NCBI GenBank assembly: GCA_003116975.1 | Contig: BGKB01000019.1 | Location: forward strand, 496,001 to 560,000 | From: Aurantiochytrium sp. KH105 | Lineage: Eukaryota > Sar > Bigyra > Thraustochytrida > Thraustochytriidae | Reading direction: 5' to 3' | Length of the DNA: 64,000 bases | Part shown: positions 8,712 to 18,181 of the stretch, in pieces | Position numbering within the stretch: the stretch's first letter is position 1 | Layout of the letters: each line of letters starts with the position of its first letter | Position numbers and translations under genes: made by a program | The notes under the pieces: model-generated | The model's database searches: none | The model's input: the letters and a program-made list of their open reading frames with translations, nothing else | What the model was told of the DNA's origin: nothing

Positions 8712-11051
8712 ATGATGATGGAGGGCAAGATGGAGGGCGGCGAGGGCGAGGGCGAGGGCGGCGAGGGCGAGCGCGGGCGCTGGCAGGACGCGACGGCGGA
8801 GGTGGGCGCCCTGTGCGAGGCGCTCGGGCTGGGCGGCATGGTCATGCGGGAGGGGTTCACGCTGCAGGAGAGCATGAACGCGCTGGAGCTCATGTCCCCC
8901 AAGATGGACACCGGCATGAACGCGGACGCCTACGAGGACCTCGCGCACAGGCTCGCAAAGGGGAAGATCCGCGTCCCCGTGGAGAGCCTCGAGGAGCTCG
9001 ACTGGGTCGCGGCCCAAGTGCTCATCAGGGAGCTCGCTTGGCACGACGGACACTTGCTGGCCGCATCGGTCTACGCATGCGCGCATCTCTGCCCTCAAAC
9101 CCAGAGCCTGCTCAAGCCCTTTGTCAGAGATCTCTTCAAGCGCTGGCAGGACCAGCAGCCCGACACCCCCGCCCCCGCGAGCAAATCCGAAAAGAGATCT
9201 GCCACCGCGAACACCGCCAAAGATACAAGTCAACCCTTTGCTCTGCTCGAGGATGACACCGACGAGGTCGTGCTCGCCTCGGTATCCTTCGTACTGTTCA
9301 CGAGCATCATCAAGTCTTGCGGAGTCGCTAGGCTCTGCATCCGTCGCGGTGACATTTACGAGGAAGAAGACTGGTCTTCCCAGACCTTTGGACTTCCTCT
9401 GGGCGAAAACTCCGATGTACCGGGCACGTTGGAAATGATCAACTTTGCGCAGGACGTCTTGCGCGCCGCGCAGGCCTCGGGCCGCAAAGCATTTGCAGGC
9501 AAGTGTGAGCGCATTGCCCAGCACTTGCTCTTTCGGGCTCTGTACCTGCAGGCCCTCCATGAAATGCTGCGGCCCAACATCGAGGGATGGTCGACGGCCG
9601 AGAAACTCTGGACTCAAATGGCCGAACTAGTGCCCGTCGTCGGCCCCGCGAGCGTCTCCGACATCGAGCCGCAGGAACGGTGGAAGGCGGCTTTTGATGC
9701 AGACATTCACCGCAAGCTTTTGGCGTCCGCTCCACCGCGCGCCGGCCCTACGTGCGAGACAGCTCCAGCGCAGCTCGCCTTTGCCAACTTTATTGCAGAC
9801 ATGCAAACGGCGTGCGCGCTGCGCAACACGGACACCCTCTTTGCCATGTACAATGCGCTCATGCGATTCTCCCGTCGCACGCCAAGCATTGTCGTGCGAT
9901 CTCTCGTCATGCTCATGCTCTACTGCGAGAACGAGCTGGCCATGGGCCGCATCGCTTACGAAGGATGGATTATGGACGATCTCCAGGCGTACGGCGTCCC
10001 CGTGCACCTCCGGGAAACCGAAGAGTGCAGAAACTATGCCAAGTTTGCTGTCAAGCATATGTACGACGTGCTTCGCATGCTGCTCGCGAACCGGGCGCGT
10101 CAGCGTCGTAATATTGCCAACCTGCTGCCGGACTGGGCCGCCATGCAGCAAGAGGCCGAGCTCTATGACCACATGGCCTTTGTCAAGGCCAACCCGAGCT
10201 TGCCTCGTCTTGAGGACATGACGCGGGAACAGCTGCGCGAGAACATGCACTTTTACATGGGCAGCTGGGCCACGGAGTGGACGATCCGCTTGATGTTGCA
10301 CCATCTGACTCTCGGCTTTGAGCTCGATCTCTACAGCATTAACGAGTATGCGGCCGTGTTTTGGTATGGCCAGGATCTCATGGCGCGCTTTTTGGCAAAC
10401 CGCGACGAGACCACCAAGTTCAACATGGAGCTCCTCAACCGGCTCACGCGCTCTGCGGAAGACTCTTCGCTCCCTAAAAAGGCGCAGCGTTCCGCCGCTG
10501 CCCGCTGCGTCGGTCTTCGCAAGCTCATCGGCGAGCAAAAGACCAACATTGCTCTCGTCAAAGAACGTCTCTGTGTCGAGGTGGAGCGTCTTTGTCTTGA
10601 TGGCCTCTTGCGCTTTGTCATTGGCCTTGCCAAGGCGGGCCGTTTCCCCCCGCCCCAGCTCGAGTTTGGCTCGGACAAGATCCGCTACAATCATCGATTT
10701 ACGCCCTATAGCTACTTGGCGATGCCCCGCTTCCTCCCGTACGAGTCGTTTGCGCAAGTCACGAACATGGAAAATTACGAGACGAGGCAGTTGCTCGAGA
10801 ACGCCGCACTCTTTCTCGAAAAGGCGCGGTCGCTCCTTGCTTCTGCGATGAAGGCGCCCAACATGACCGATGTGGAAAAGGCCTACTTCAAGGCGCTCTT
10901 CAAGGTGGTCATTTCCAATAACGTCAACGTCACACGTGCGCTCGAGAGCGTCGACAAGCCTTTGCCCGAAGGCGCACGCCCTCACGTCGAGGCGCAATTC
11001 CCATCTGCAAAGGACTCGTGCTTCTTTCCTGTTGTTGTCAGCAAGGAGTGA
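8712..11051 (+). CDS. NAA35: NAA35/MAK10, NatC N-alpha-acetyltransferase auxiliary subunit
   Basis: 779 residues from the ATG at 8712 (first of three consecutive ATGs); the frame is open farther 5' but only with non-ATG codons. NAA35 is the large scaffold of NatC (with the NAA30 catalytic and NAA38 LSM subunits), which acetylates N-terminal Met-Leu/Ile/Phe/Lys on nascent chains at the ribosome. The hallmark 'ESMNALELMSPKMDTGMN' near residue 50 matches the AMSAIEMMDPKMDAGM block of the family. Further family blocks are 'EEEDWSSQTFG' and, in the C-terminal half, 'NRARQRRNIANLLPDW...EAELYD' and 'GFELDLYSINEYAAVFWY'. Length is close to the animal protein (~725). The N-terminus is Glu/Gly-rich and low complexity. 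A candidate AATAAA lies at 11211-11216. Confidence 0.95.
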   Translation: MMMEGKMEGGEGEGEGGEGERGRWQDATAEVGALCEALGLGGMVMREGFTLQESMNALELMSPKMDTGMNADAYEDLAHRLAKGKIRVPVESLEELDWVAAQVLIRELAWHDGHLLAASVYACAHLCPQTQSLLKPFVRDLFKRWQDQQPDTPAPASKSEKRSATANTAKDTSQPFALLEDDTDEVVLASVSFVLFTSIIKSCGVARLCIRRGDIYEEEDWSSQTFGLPLGENSDVPGTLEMINFAQDVLRAAQASGRKAFAGKCERIAQHLLFRALYLQALHEMLRPNIEGWSTAEKLWTQMAELVPVVGPASVSDIEPQERWKAAFDADIHRKLLASAPPRAGPTCETAPAQLAFANFIADMQTACALRNTDTLFAMYNALMRFSRRTPSIVVRSLVMLMLYCENELAMGRIAYEGWIMDDLQAYGVPVHLRETEECRNYAKFAVKHMYDVLRMLLANRARQRRNIANLLPDWAAMQQEAELYDHMAFVKANPSLPRLEDMTREQLRENMHFYMGSWATEWTIRLMLHHLTLGFELDLYSINEYAAVFWYGQDLMARFLANRDETTKFNMELLNRLTRSAEDSSLPKKAQRSAAARCVGLRKLIGEQKTNIALVKERLCVEVERLCLDGLLRFVIGLAKAGRFPPPQLEFGSDKIRYNHRFTPYSYLAMPRFLPYESFAQVTNMENYETRQLLENAALFLEKARSLLASAMKAPNMTDVEKAYFKALFKVVISNNVNVTRALESVDKPLPEGARPHVEAQFPSAKDSCFFPVVVSKE

Positions 11052-11320
11052 GGGCTAGACGCTGTCTATGGAGACGGGTCTTGAAATGGACTGATGGACG
11101 CCATCACTTCTAACACCACCACCACCACCACCATCACCACCAAGGACAACAAGAACAACACCTTATCTAATCTTTCCCTTTTCCCTATAATATTTGGGTT
11201 GGGGGGAAACAATAAAATCAAGTAAGCAGCCAGGTTTTGCTTTCCTTTCAATTGTCAGAGTCGGTATACCACACGACCATCATCATCATCATCATCGTCA
11301 AGATGAAAATCACCACATCA
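11052..11320. other. Convergent 3' spacer with CAC/CAT microsatellites and AATAAA
   Basis: Between the NAA35 stop and the stop of the MDC1-like gene. It holds a CAC trinucleotide tract (about 11113-11142), a CAT tract (about 11278-11296), and a forward-strand AATAAA at 11211-11216 that could serve as the NAA35 polyadenylation signal, 160 nt past the stop. Confidence 0.6.
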
Positions 11321-14300
11321 TCATGAATCAAACTCGTAGGCGACGAGGCCGCGAGTAAAGTACGAAAAGTCGCGGATAGGCATCTTGACGCCACTGAGTG
11401 GGCCAGACCGTTTCGCTTTTCTGGGGTCTTCTTTGCCGCCCACAAGGGCAAAGTCCGCCTTGGCAGCGCTCGTCGTCGTCGTGCGCAGTCCAATATTCTT
11501 GAACATTGGCATCATTTCCTTAAAGTCCCGGGCAGCGTCCGCAGTCAAGAACATCATCTTGCCTGCGAGAAGAGGTTCGCTCCGGGCATCGCGTCTGGCA
11601 AGGGTCTGCTCAAGGTCGACGGTTTGCGCGAGCTTCTTGTTGAAGCCTCGCGGCGCATATTCTTCAGTGTTCTTTGCCGGGAAGCGGTTGGTCGCGCTGT
11701 CTTGGAGCCAACCGTAATTCACAATGCGAGGGCTCGCCCGACCACACAGCGCGAGACACTCGAGAAGTTTGCGCGAGGTCGGGAACTTGGCATCTGCCTC
11801 GCCCGTGCCTGCAACGAGGTGCGTCAGGCTCACTGCCGGGTCATTCTCTGCAAAAGAGCCACCCATGGCCCCAATGCACTTGAGCGCCCGCTTGCGCTCT
11901 GCCTTATCATCCATGTCGATTCCTGTGATTTGCACGCGAACATCCCCTGGTAGAATCGGCGCTGCGCTTCGCGCTGCGGACCCCTGTGCAGCCCGTTTAG
12001 CCGGCCGCGACATTTCATCACCAATTTCGTCCCTGGCTGCCTCAGCAGCGCGCTTGACGCCACCGGCCTGTCGGCGCGTTTTGGCTGGCGCAATTTTTTC
12101 AGTCTTCTTCGCCTTGGTCGTCTTCCTTGTGGCCTTTTCCTCGTGCGCAGGCGATTCTCCGTCGGAACACTCCGTCTTTCGACGCGTGCTCCGCCGCACG
12201 CTATCCGACGTAGACGTCTTGGCTCGCTTCGCCGTAGATTTCCTCTCTACGGTCCTTGGTGCTGACTTTCGTGCACTGCGCGTCGCGCGAGGAGTGTTGA
12301 CTTCCTCTTCTTCTTCTTCTTCTTCTTCTTCTTCTTCGTCATCGGATTTCTCGCTCGCCTTCTCGGTCCCGGCCTTGGCTGCCTTGCGCGTGCTTCTGCG
12401 AGGGGTGGTGTCCGGAGCCTTTCCGGTTCGTTTGTCTGTATTCCGCGTCTTTCGTGGCGTTGCTACGGCATCCGATGACACCTCAACTCGACCCTTTCCC
12501 TTCACATCCTCGGCTCTACCCTTTGCGCCGTCGTTCGAGTCAAAACCCTCTAGATGTTGCCGCGATTCTGCATAGTGCTTTCCGAGGTATGTGATGAAGG
12601 CTTCTAGAAGTTTTGCACGGACGCGTTTCCGTGAGATTATTTTGGAGGGAACACCATACTCCCGCGTCATCGTGTCCTTGATTTCTTGGAGGTCATCAAT
12701 ATCCATCAACCGCTGCACTTGGGATTCTGTCCAAAAGTACTGTCGAACTCGCTGCCTTCGCTCCTCCAACGTGGCCTTGCCCTTGGCGCTAAAGTAACCC
12801 TCACTATCTGCGATCGCTGTCTTTTCGAGGATGCTCTGTATGCCTGCTGCATCCATGTCCGAAACGTCTTGAGTACTGGGACCCCAGTCTTCTTCTTCTT
12901 CTCCGCCGCCACCGCCACCAATATCTTCATCTTCGTCACTATCTCCAACTTGCACGCGAGCGAGGTCTGGGCTCTGAGCGCCAGATTCAATGTCTTCGTC
13001 GTCGTCTTTCTCTTCGTACGAGTCCTTCTTGTTGGGGACTTGATCGTCTTGGACATCCTCGTCATTGTCATCGCCCACACTGGCCACGTCACAATCTTGC
13101 GTCGCGGCAAGAGCCACAGCGTCCTCTTCGTCAGAGTCATCGTCGGGACCACTCTCGACGTCATCGGCCTCTGACACGCGCTTCTCGTCCATTTGGTCGT
13201 TCGTCTTCGTAGCAGCTACATCCTTGCTCTTGTCCGTGCTCTTTGTGTTATCGTTGGTTTCGCCGCTCTCCTTGCTGTCGCTCGGAGCGTTATTTGCGTT
13301 GTCCTCGACGTTGACCTTGGCCTGCTTGTCCTCTGTTGTTCTGTTGACAGCCTCTTCACTGATAGTGCTTTCTCCAGGACCATCGTTTTCTGCGCTCTCG
13401 ACGCTGTTCTCGATCTCGGCCTGTTTGACATCTGTTGCGCTGTTCGCAGCATCATACTCGACAGCCTTCGCGGGACTTTCTGCTCTTTCTGAGCCGACAA
13501 CAAGATTCGCTTTGCTCTCGGCTTGCTGCTGCTCATCTGGCTTTTCAACTGTATCAGCTGTGATTTTACTTGAACTGTCCGCTGAATCCTTGCTTTCTTC
13601 TTTGTCCATATTGTCAGATGCAGGACCTTCGTCCTTGGCCTTTTCCGTGCTAGCATCTTGCTTATCGTTGATATTGCCTTCTACATCATTCTTTCCTTCA
13701 AAAGCGTCGACCCCTGTCGATTTATCTGACTCGCTGACACCTTTGACACTTTCACTTGTATCAGTGCTCTTCACCAGAGTGTTGTCCCCGTTGGTCTTGC
13801 TAAGATCCATCGCCCTTGCATCGTCATCACCGTCTGCACGGTCAGCCGCACCTTTGTCCGTTTCTGGCGCCGGTTGCGTGGACTCGGACATTGCAACGTC
13901 GGATCCAAGTTTGTCCGCGTCACCGGCAGGCTGAGCAGTTGTTGTCTCAGACGTTGCGGGTTGCTGTTCGCTTTCGGAAGCTGTCGAAACGTCATCTGGG
14001 ACAATGGTGTCTGGGATATCTTCAGGCGTATCAGGAACCTTTTCTGCCTCGTCCTTATCCTCGCTTGGTTGGTCCTCCTTTTCGTGATGGGCATTCTTTT
14101 CCTCGTCGTCATTTGCAGATTCTTCATCGGAATCATTCATGGCAACTCCCATGAGATTCTCGGACCCTTCGCTCCAGCCATCACCTGGATCGTCGCCAGC
14201 TGTGCTCGGAGGGCCCGTAGAGAGAAGCGACTCGCGCGTCTTGAGCTTGGTACCCGCTCGTACTGTTTCTGTCCCGGCAACGACGCGCTCTGTGGCTGGT

Positions 14301-15007
14301 ACAGCCGCCGGCGTGGTGGTCTCGGTGGCGTGAAATGGGGGCGGGGTGGGTGTGATCGCTGGACGCTGTCGCTCCGTGGGCGGAACACGTGTTGCAGGGG
14401 TTGTGGGCGTCATGACGGGTGTCGCAGGCACGCCAGCGCTCTCATCCTCAAGGACCTGCGTAGCGGGGAGCTCTGGTGACTGGAACTGCACTGATCGGGA
14501 TGGATTGCGGGCTGCTGGGGTTGATCCCGCCACGCTGGCGTTCGATCCGTCATGGGATTCGTCGCAAATTTGTGTGGGTGGGAAGTCTGACGATGCCGAC
14601 GCATTAATCTTCGCTTTGGGCAAGTTGGCAATCTTCACGTCTGTGCGAATCTCGCTCTTGGCGAGGAGGTTACAGACCAGTTTGTCTCCGATCGAAAAAC
14701 TATCTCCGGCCTGGAGCATTGCATTTTTCGACAGCGGGATCGGTTTGCCATCAGCAAATCGAGCTGGAGAAGCGCTGTTCTCCACGTTAAGAAGAAAGCT
14801 TCCGCCTTGAATCACATAAACGCCGAGTCGAAGTTCTTTGGCGTCGACCTCGTTAAAAAGTGACACAACAACAGCAGGTTCTTCGTCACTTGTTGAAGCG
14901 GCCATTTGCGTGTAAGAACCCAGCAAGACGGCCTCTTGTCTACGTTGCGTGCCGTCAGCCCTCTTCTCCGTGAAGACCGCCATCCCGCTGGCTTCTGAAG
15001 GATCCAT
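11321..15007 (-). CDS. MDC1-like FHA/DEK_C/tandem-BRCT DNA-damage mediator
   Basis: 1228 residues from the ATG at 15007 (the GTG at 15016 is ignored). N-terminal ~20-125 looks like a degenerate FHA domain (core 'GGSFLLNVEN...IPLSKNAMLQAGDSFSIGDK'). A very long acidic Ser/Thr/Asp/Glu linker follows, with several S/TQ sites ('PPTQICD', 'ATQVLED', 'AATQDCD', 'STQDVSD') and SDSDEE-type casein-kinase-2 sites. About 739-815 is a DEK_C-like helical segment ('TLEERRQRVRQYF...KIISRKRVRAKLLEAF'). Then comes a Lys/Arg-rich stretch with a poly-Glu run (DNA 12301-12336). The C-terminal ~1012-1228 holds two BRCT-like repeats ('AFFRLTHLVAG'-type core seen here as 'PAVSLTHLVAGTG'; 'IVNYGWLQDS'). FHA plus tandem BRCT with SQ/TQ linker is the plan of MDC1, which bridges phosphorylated H2A.X to repair factors on chromatin. 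The DEK_C insertion is not part of animal MDC1. BRCT is the surest domain. Confidence 0.75.
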   Translation of the reverse strand: MDPSEASGMAVFTEKRADGTQRRQEAVLLGSYTQMAASTSDEEPAVVVSLFNEVDAKELRLGVYVIQGGSFLLNVENSASPARFADGKPIPLSKNAMLQAGDSFSIGDKLVCNLLAKSEIRTDVKIANLPKAKINASASSDFPPTQICDESHDGSNASVAGSTPAARNPSRSVQFQSPELPATQVLEDESAGVPATPVMTPTTPATRVPPTERQRPAITPTPPPFHATETTTPAAVPATERVVAGTETVRAGTKLKTRESLLSTGPPSTAGDDPGDGWSEGSENLMGVAMNDSDEESANDDEEKNAHHEKEDQPSEDKDEAEKVPDTPEDIPDTIVPDDVSTASESEQQPATSETTTAQPAGDADKLGSDVAMSESTQPAPETDKGAADRADGDDDARAMDLSKTNGDNTLVKSTDTSESVKGVSESDKSTGVDAFEGKNDVEGNINDKQDASTEKAKDEGPASDNMDKEESKDSADSSSKITADTVEKPDEQQQAESKANLVVGSERAESPAKAVEYDAANSATDVKQAEIENSVESAENDGPGESTISEEAVNRTTEDKQAKVNVEDNANNAPSDSKESGETNDNTKSTDKSKDVAATKTNDQMDEKRVSEADDVESGPDDDSDEEDAVALAATQDCDVASVGDDNDEDVQDDQVPNKKDSYEEKDDDEDIESGAQSPDLARVQVGDSDEDEDIGGGGGGEEEEDWGPSTQDVSDMDAAGIQSILEKTAIADSEGYFSAKGKATLEERRQRVRQYFWTESQVQRLMDIDDLQEIKDTMTREYGVPSKIISRKRVRAKLLEAFITYLGKHYAESRQHLEGFDSNDGAKGRAEDVKGKGRVEVSSDAVATPRKTRNTDKRTGKAPDTTPRRSTRKAAKAGTEKASEKSDDEEEEEEEEEEEEVNTPRATRSARKSAPRTVERKSTAKRAKTSTSDSVRRSTRRKTECSDGESPAHEEKATRKTTKAKKTEKIAPAKTRRQAGGVKRAAEAARDEIGDEMSRPAKRAAQGSAARSAAPILPGDVRVQITGIDMDDKAERKRALKCIGAMGGSFAENDPAVSLTHLVAGTGEADAKFPTSRKLLECLALCGRASPRIVNYGWLQDSATNRFPAKNTEEYAPRGFNKKLAQTVDLEQTLARRDARSEPLLAGKMMFLTADAARDFKEMMPMFKNIGLRTTTTSAAKADFALVGGKEDPRKAKRSGPLSGVKMPIRDFSYFTRGLVAYEFDS

Positions 15008-15859
15008 CTTCGACACCAGGATTTGGTTCTCTACTTCGACCTTTTGTCAGATATCTTGTTCTCCTTCGTTGTCGTACTGTCGTTGTTGTTGTTGCCGCTG
15101 TTCTCGAAGTAGGGAGTGGGTATCGAGGGATCCCGCGCGGCGTCTTCGCCACGCTTGGCGCCGCTTTCACGCCGCCGACCAACCGGCCGACCGACCGTTC
15201 GTCCGTCCGTCTCCTGCACGGCGCAAGCCCGAGGCCGGCCCGGCCCAGCCCGTGTGCAGCGCAACGCAGCGCAGCGCAACGCAACGCAGCGCAGCGCGGC
15301 CGCGACGGCGCTGGGCTTGAGGGTTTGCTTTGCGCCGCTGCTGGCTGCCTGCCTAGTAGTCGTACTAGGTGGTAGTAGGCGAAATTTGAATTTGAATTTG
15401 AATTTGAATTTGAATTTGAATTTGAATTTGAATTTGAATTTGAATTTGAATTTGAAGATTTGAAGATTGGTTGAAGATTTGAATTTGAATTTCTTTTTCC
15501 ATGGTTTGGGGGGGCAAGTTCAAGTGTGTTGCACGGCTTTGAATCGCCGTCGATCGAGTGTTTCTCCACTTTCCTGAATGGGCTTTTCCTCTTTTGGGGC
15601 TGTGCGTGCCGCCGCGACGAGACAATGGAGGGAGAGAGGGAGAGCGAGGAGGAGACACGCGCGCATCGCTGGCAGCCAGGAAACGTCGCGAGGTCTCGGG
15701 CCCGCGCGGCGCACGCCCCGAGTCCGTCGCGGCGGAGACCGCGCGCGCGCCCCGCGCCCGCCTCGCTCGCCCCGTTCGGGCCCCGCGCGGCGGAGTCCCG
15801 CGCGCAGTCCAGAGGGGCGCGGAACTTGGAGGGGAAAACCAAGGGACGTCAAGTCAGAC
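15008..15859. other. Divergent spacer, MDC1-like/BDP1, with hexanucleotide microsatellite
   Basis: 852 bp between the two starts. It contains an AATTTG hexamer array (15383-15456), a CGCAG/CGCAACG run near 15255-15300 and GC-rich sequence. The BDP1 frame is open from 15578, where an alternative in-frame ATG lies, but the extension is Arg-rich low complexity. No other gene seen. Confidence 0.5.
15383..15456. repeat. AATTTG hexanucleotide microsatellite (~12 copies)
   Basis: About 12 uninterrupted copies, followed by decayed copies (GAAGATTTG, GATTGG, GAATTTG) to about 15493. It sits ~400 bp from both flanking ATGs. Confidence 0.95.
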
Positions 15860-17530
15860 ATGGCGGGCACCGCGGGCCTGCCGCCGACGCTGCCGTCCTC
15901 GAGACGCGGGGCGCGGTCGAGGGCGGCGCGAGGAGGAGGACCGGCAAAGAGGCCACGCCCGCGTCCGCGCGCCGCGGCGGCGCCGCAGCCGTCCAAGGTG
16001 GCGAGGTCCGAGCCTCCAGAGGAGAGGACCCCAGTCCCCGCGACGACCACTACTGCGCCTGAGACTGCGACAACACCAGCGACAGCAACAACGCCAACAG
16101 CAGCAGCGACAGCAGCAGCAACAACAACAGATACAGCACCGGAGATAGCCTCTGAAGAAAATTCTTCGCCGACGACTTCGAGCTTGCCGGCTGCACCTAC
16201 GACGCTTTCAGAAGATGGAGCCGCAGTGAGCACAGCACCCCCGATTCTGACTGCGACGATATCGTCTGTCCCTGCCCCAGCAGCGCCTGAAGAGATCCAA
16301 GATCACCGACAAGGCCAAGACGAACATGCACAAGGCGAGCACGCGGTGTCCGGCAGTACCTCTGCAATTCCTTCTCCGCCGCCAGCTGCAGAATCACAAA
16401 CGCGTGCTGGGCACGAGGTCAGATCGCGGCTCTCGCGCCGATTGAGCAACAGCAGCACCCGCACCGCATCAACTGCAGGTCATCCACATCCACACCCGCA
16501 CCCGCATCCGCATCCGCAACCACATCCACACTCTCATTCGCAACGTCTGTCCAATCTATCCTCATTCACAGGAAATGGTATAGCAGGTGGAACAGGAGCA
16601 GGAGCAGCGGCAGTGCCCGCTTCGAGCGTGTCTGTTGTCGAGACGAGCAGTGAGCCAGCTGACCCCAATGACTTGAGCAAGCTGCCCATGAAAGCATTCC
16701 TCCGCAACAGACCCAAGGGGGTCCCAGCCCCGAGTGGCGTGCGGAGGCGGGAATTGCAGCGTGCCAAGCGGGCTGAAATGAAGCGACTCCGTGCAATGGG
16801 CATCGATCCTCAAGAGGCGGAACGCAAGATCAAAGAGGATGCCGAGAGAGCGAAAGCGGAAGCCGAGCGCGAGGCGGCCAAGCCCCGCGCCCCCAAGGCC
16901 ACAATCAAGAATGGCAAGCTCGTCCTCGATGAAGAAAGCATCGTGTGGCGGCCCAAAGTGCAAGAGGTCAATGAGCTTGCCGTTCAGGATGACGAGGGCC
17001 ACCGCATCACGTCACAGTCCTACTCGAAGCGCCAGGGTGGACCTCGCTGGACCGAGGAGGAAACGCGCATCTTTTACATGGCCCTGCGACAGTGCGGCCA
17101 GGATTTTTCCATGATCGCGGCGTTTTTCCCCAAACGTACGCGGAAGCAGATTGCCAAAAAGTATAAGCGCGAGGAGCGGCAGCGACCTGATCTCGTTGAA
17201 CGTGCTCTGGACCGCAGCATTGCTCTCCCTCTTGAGATGGAGGCGCTCGAGCCCAATTTGCTCAAGGACGTGCAGCAGTTCGAGGCTCAGTTGGAGAAAC
17301 GCGGCATGGAACCCGCTGCCACGCTCGAGGATGCCATCAATAACGTTGGTTTCCCTGCTGATGCTGCTGAGGACGGCGCAGAGGAAGAAGGGAAGGATGC
17401 GACCTCCTTTGAGACTGACGGGAACGGTGGCCGGAATGAAGACAACGATGAAGACGGGGATGAGGACGAGGACGAAGAAGACGAAGATGATGATGATGAT
17501 GGGAACGACGATCTCGACTCCGCGCTCTAG
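15860..17530 (+). CDS. BDP1: TFIIIB subunit B'' (BDP1), SANT-domain Pol III initiation factor
   Basis: 556 residues from the ATG at 15860; an in-frame ATG at 15578 would add 94 Arg/Pro-rich residues and is less likely. BDP1 joins TBP and BRF1 to form TFIIIB, which recruits RNA polymerase III to tRNA, 5S and U6 genes. The key evidence is the extended SANT domain near 393-445, 'RWTEEETRIFYMALRQCGQD' then 'DFSMIAAFFPKRTRKQIAKKYKREE', which is the classic BDP1 core (W-T-x-x-E-T-x-x-F-Y-x-A-L...F.x.RTRxQ.KxKFKxEE). Upstream is a low-complexity N-half (Thr/Ala runs, His-Pro dipeptide run near 215-230), then a basic helix before the SANT. The C-terminus is an acidic Glu/Asp run. No second Myb domain is seen. 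Confidence 0.93.
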   Translation: MAGTAGLPPTLPSSRRGARSRAARGGGPAKRPRPRPRAAAAPQPSKVARSEPPEERTPVPATTTTAPETATTPATATTPTAAATAAATTTDTAPEIASEENSSPTTSSLPAAPTTLSEDGAAVSTAPPILTATISSVPAPAAPEEIQDHRQGQDEHAQGEHAVSGSTSAIPSPPPAAESQTRAGHEVRSRLSRRLSNSSTRTASTAGHPHPHPHPHPHPQPHPHSHSQRLSNLSSFTGNGIAGGTGAGAAAVPASSVSVVETSSEPADPNDLSKLPMKAFLRNRPKGVPAPSGVRRRELQRAKRAEMKRLRAMGIDPQEAERKIKEDAERAKAEAEREAAKPRAPKATIKNGKLVLDEESIVWRPKVQEVNELAVQDDEGHRITSQSYSKRQGGPRWTEEETRIFYMALRQCGQDFSMIAAFFPKRTRKQIAKKYKREERQRPDLVERALDRSIALPLEMEALEPNLLKDVQQFEAQLEKRGMEPAATLEDAINNVGFPADAAEDGAEEEGKDATSFETDGNGGRNEDNDEDGDEDEDEEDEDDDDDGNDDLDSAL

Positions 17531-18181
17531 ACGAATCGTCCGGCCCTCTTTTCTATTCTATTCGCTCCGGCGAGTCGTCCGCCAAGGTCTTTTGCGGCAG
17601 GGTGGACCGCTGTCAAAGACCTTTTTCCGCCTGACTAGCCTTTTTGCCTATTCGTATGCTCATAACGTGAAGCTGGTGATCGATCTTATCAGACCTAACT
17701 CCCTGCACTCTTCGCTCACCCAGGTCCCTGCCCGGGCCTTGCCGCTGCTCCCGCTCCTGCTCCTGCTCCTGCTCCTGCTCCTCCTGCTGCCGCACGCACA
17801 GCTGGCAGAAAGTAGGTGCGTCCCAGCCGCACAGACACAGGGCGAGCGCCCTGCAGCAGTAGTCCAGCCTGCTGCTCCCTGCTGCAGCTGCAGCTGCTGC
17901 TGCGCAGTGTCCGCGCGCCCGCGAACGGGCAGCTCGGTCCGCGCGCCCGCGAACGGGCAGCTCGGGCGGGCCGAGGCGAGGCCGCCAGAACGCCAGTCGC
18001 CGACGGCCGCGCGCGAGCGAGCACGCGCCGGCGCGAGCTGCTCGCCCGTCGGTCGGTGTCCGCGCGTGTCGAGCGCGCGTCGACGTCGACGTCGGGGACG
18101 GAGGAGGCGAGAGCAGATCGGATCAGAGCAGACCAGGATTAGATTGGATTAGATCGAAGACGCGACAGCGGACTGGCGACG
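17531..18181. other. Spacer between BDP1 and the AFG1-EF gene
   Basis: Contains a CTCCTG-type hexamer tract (about 17750-17792) and a 28-bp tandem duplication (17911-17966). No credible coding sequence. The 3' part should be the AFG1-EF promoter. Confidence 0.5.
17911..17966. repeat. 28-bp near-perfect tandem duplication
   Basis: Two abutting 28-nt copies (17911-17938 and 17939-17966) starting CCGCGCGCCCGCGAACGGGC and differing only in the last base. Located ~220-270 bp upstream of the AFG1-EF ATG. Confidence 0.9.

Noticed and set aside
15578-15859. Upstream in-frame ATG for BDP1
   Set aside because: It adds 94 Arg/Pro-rich residues unlike any BDP1; kept as a minor alternative.
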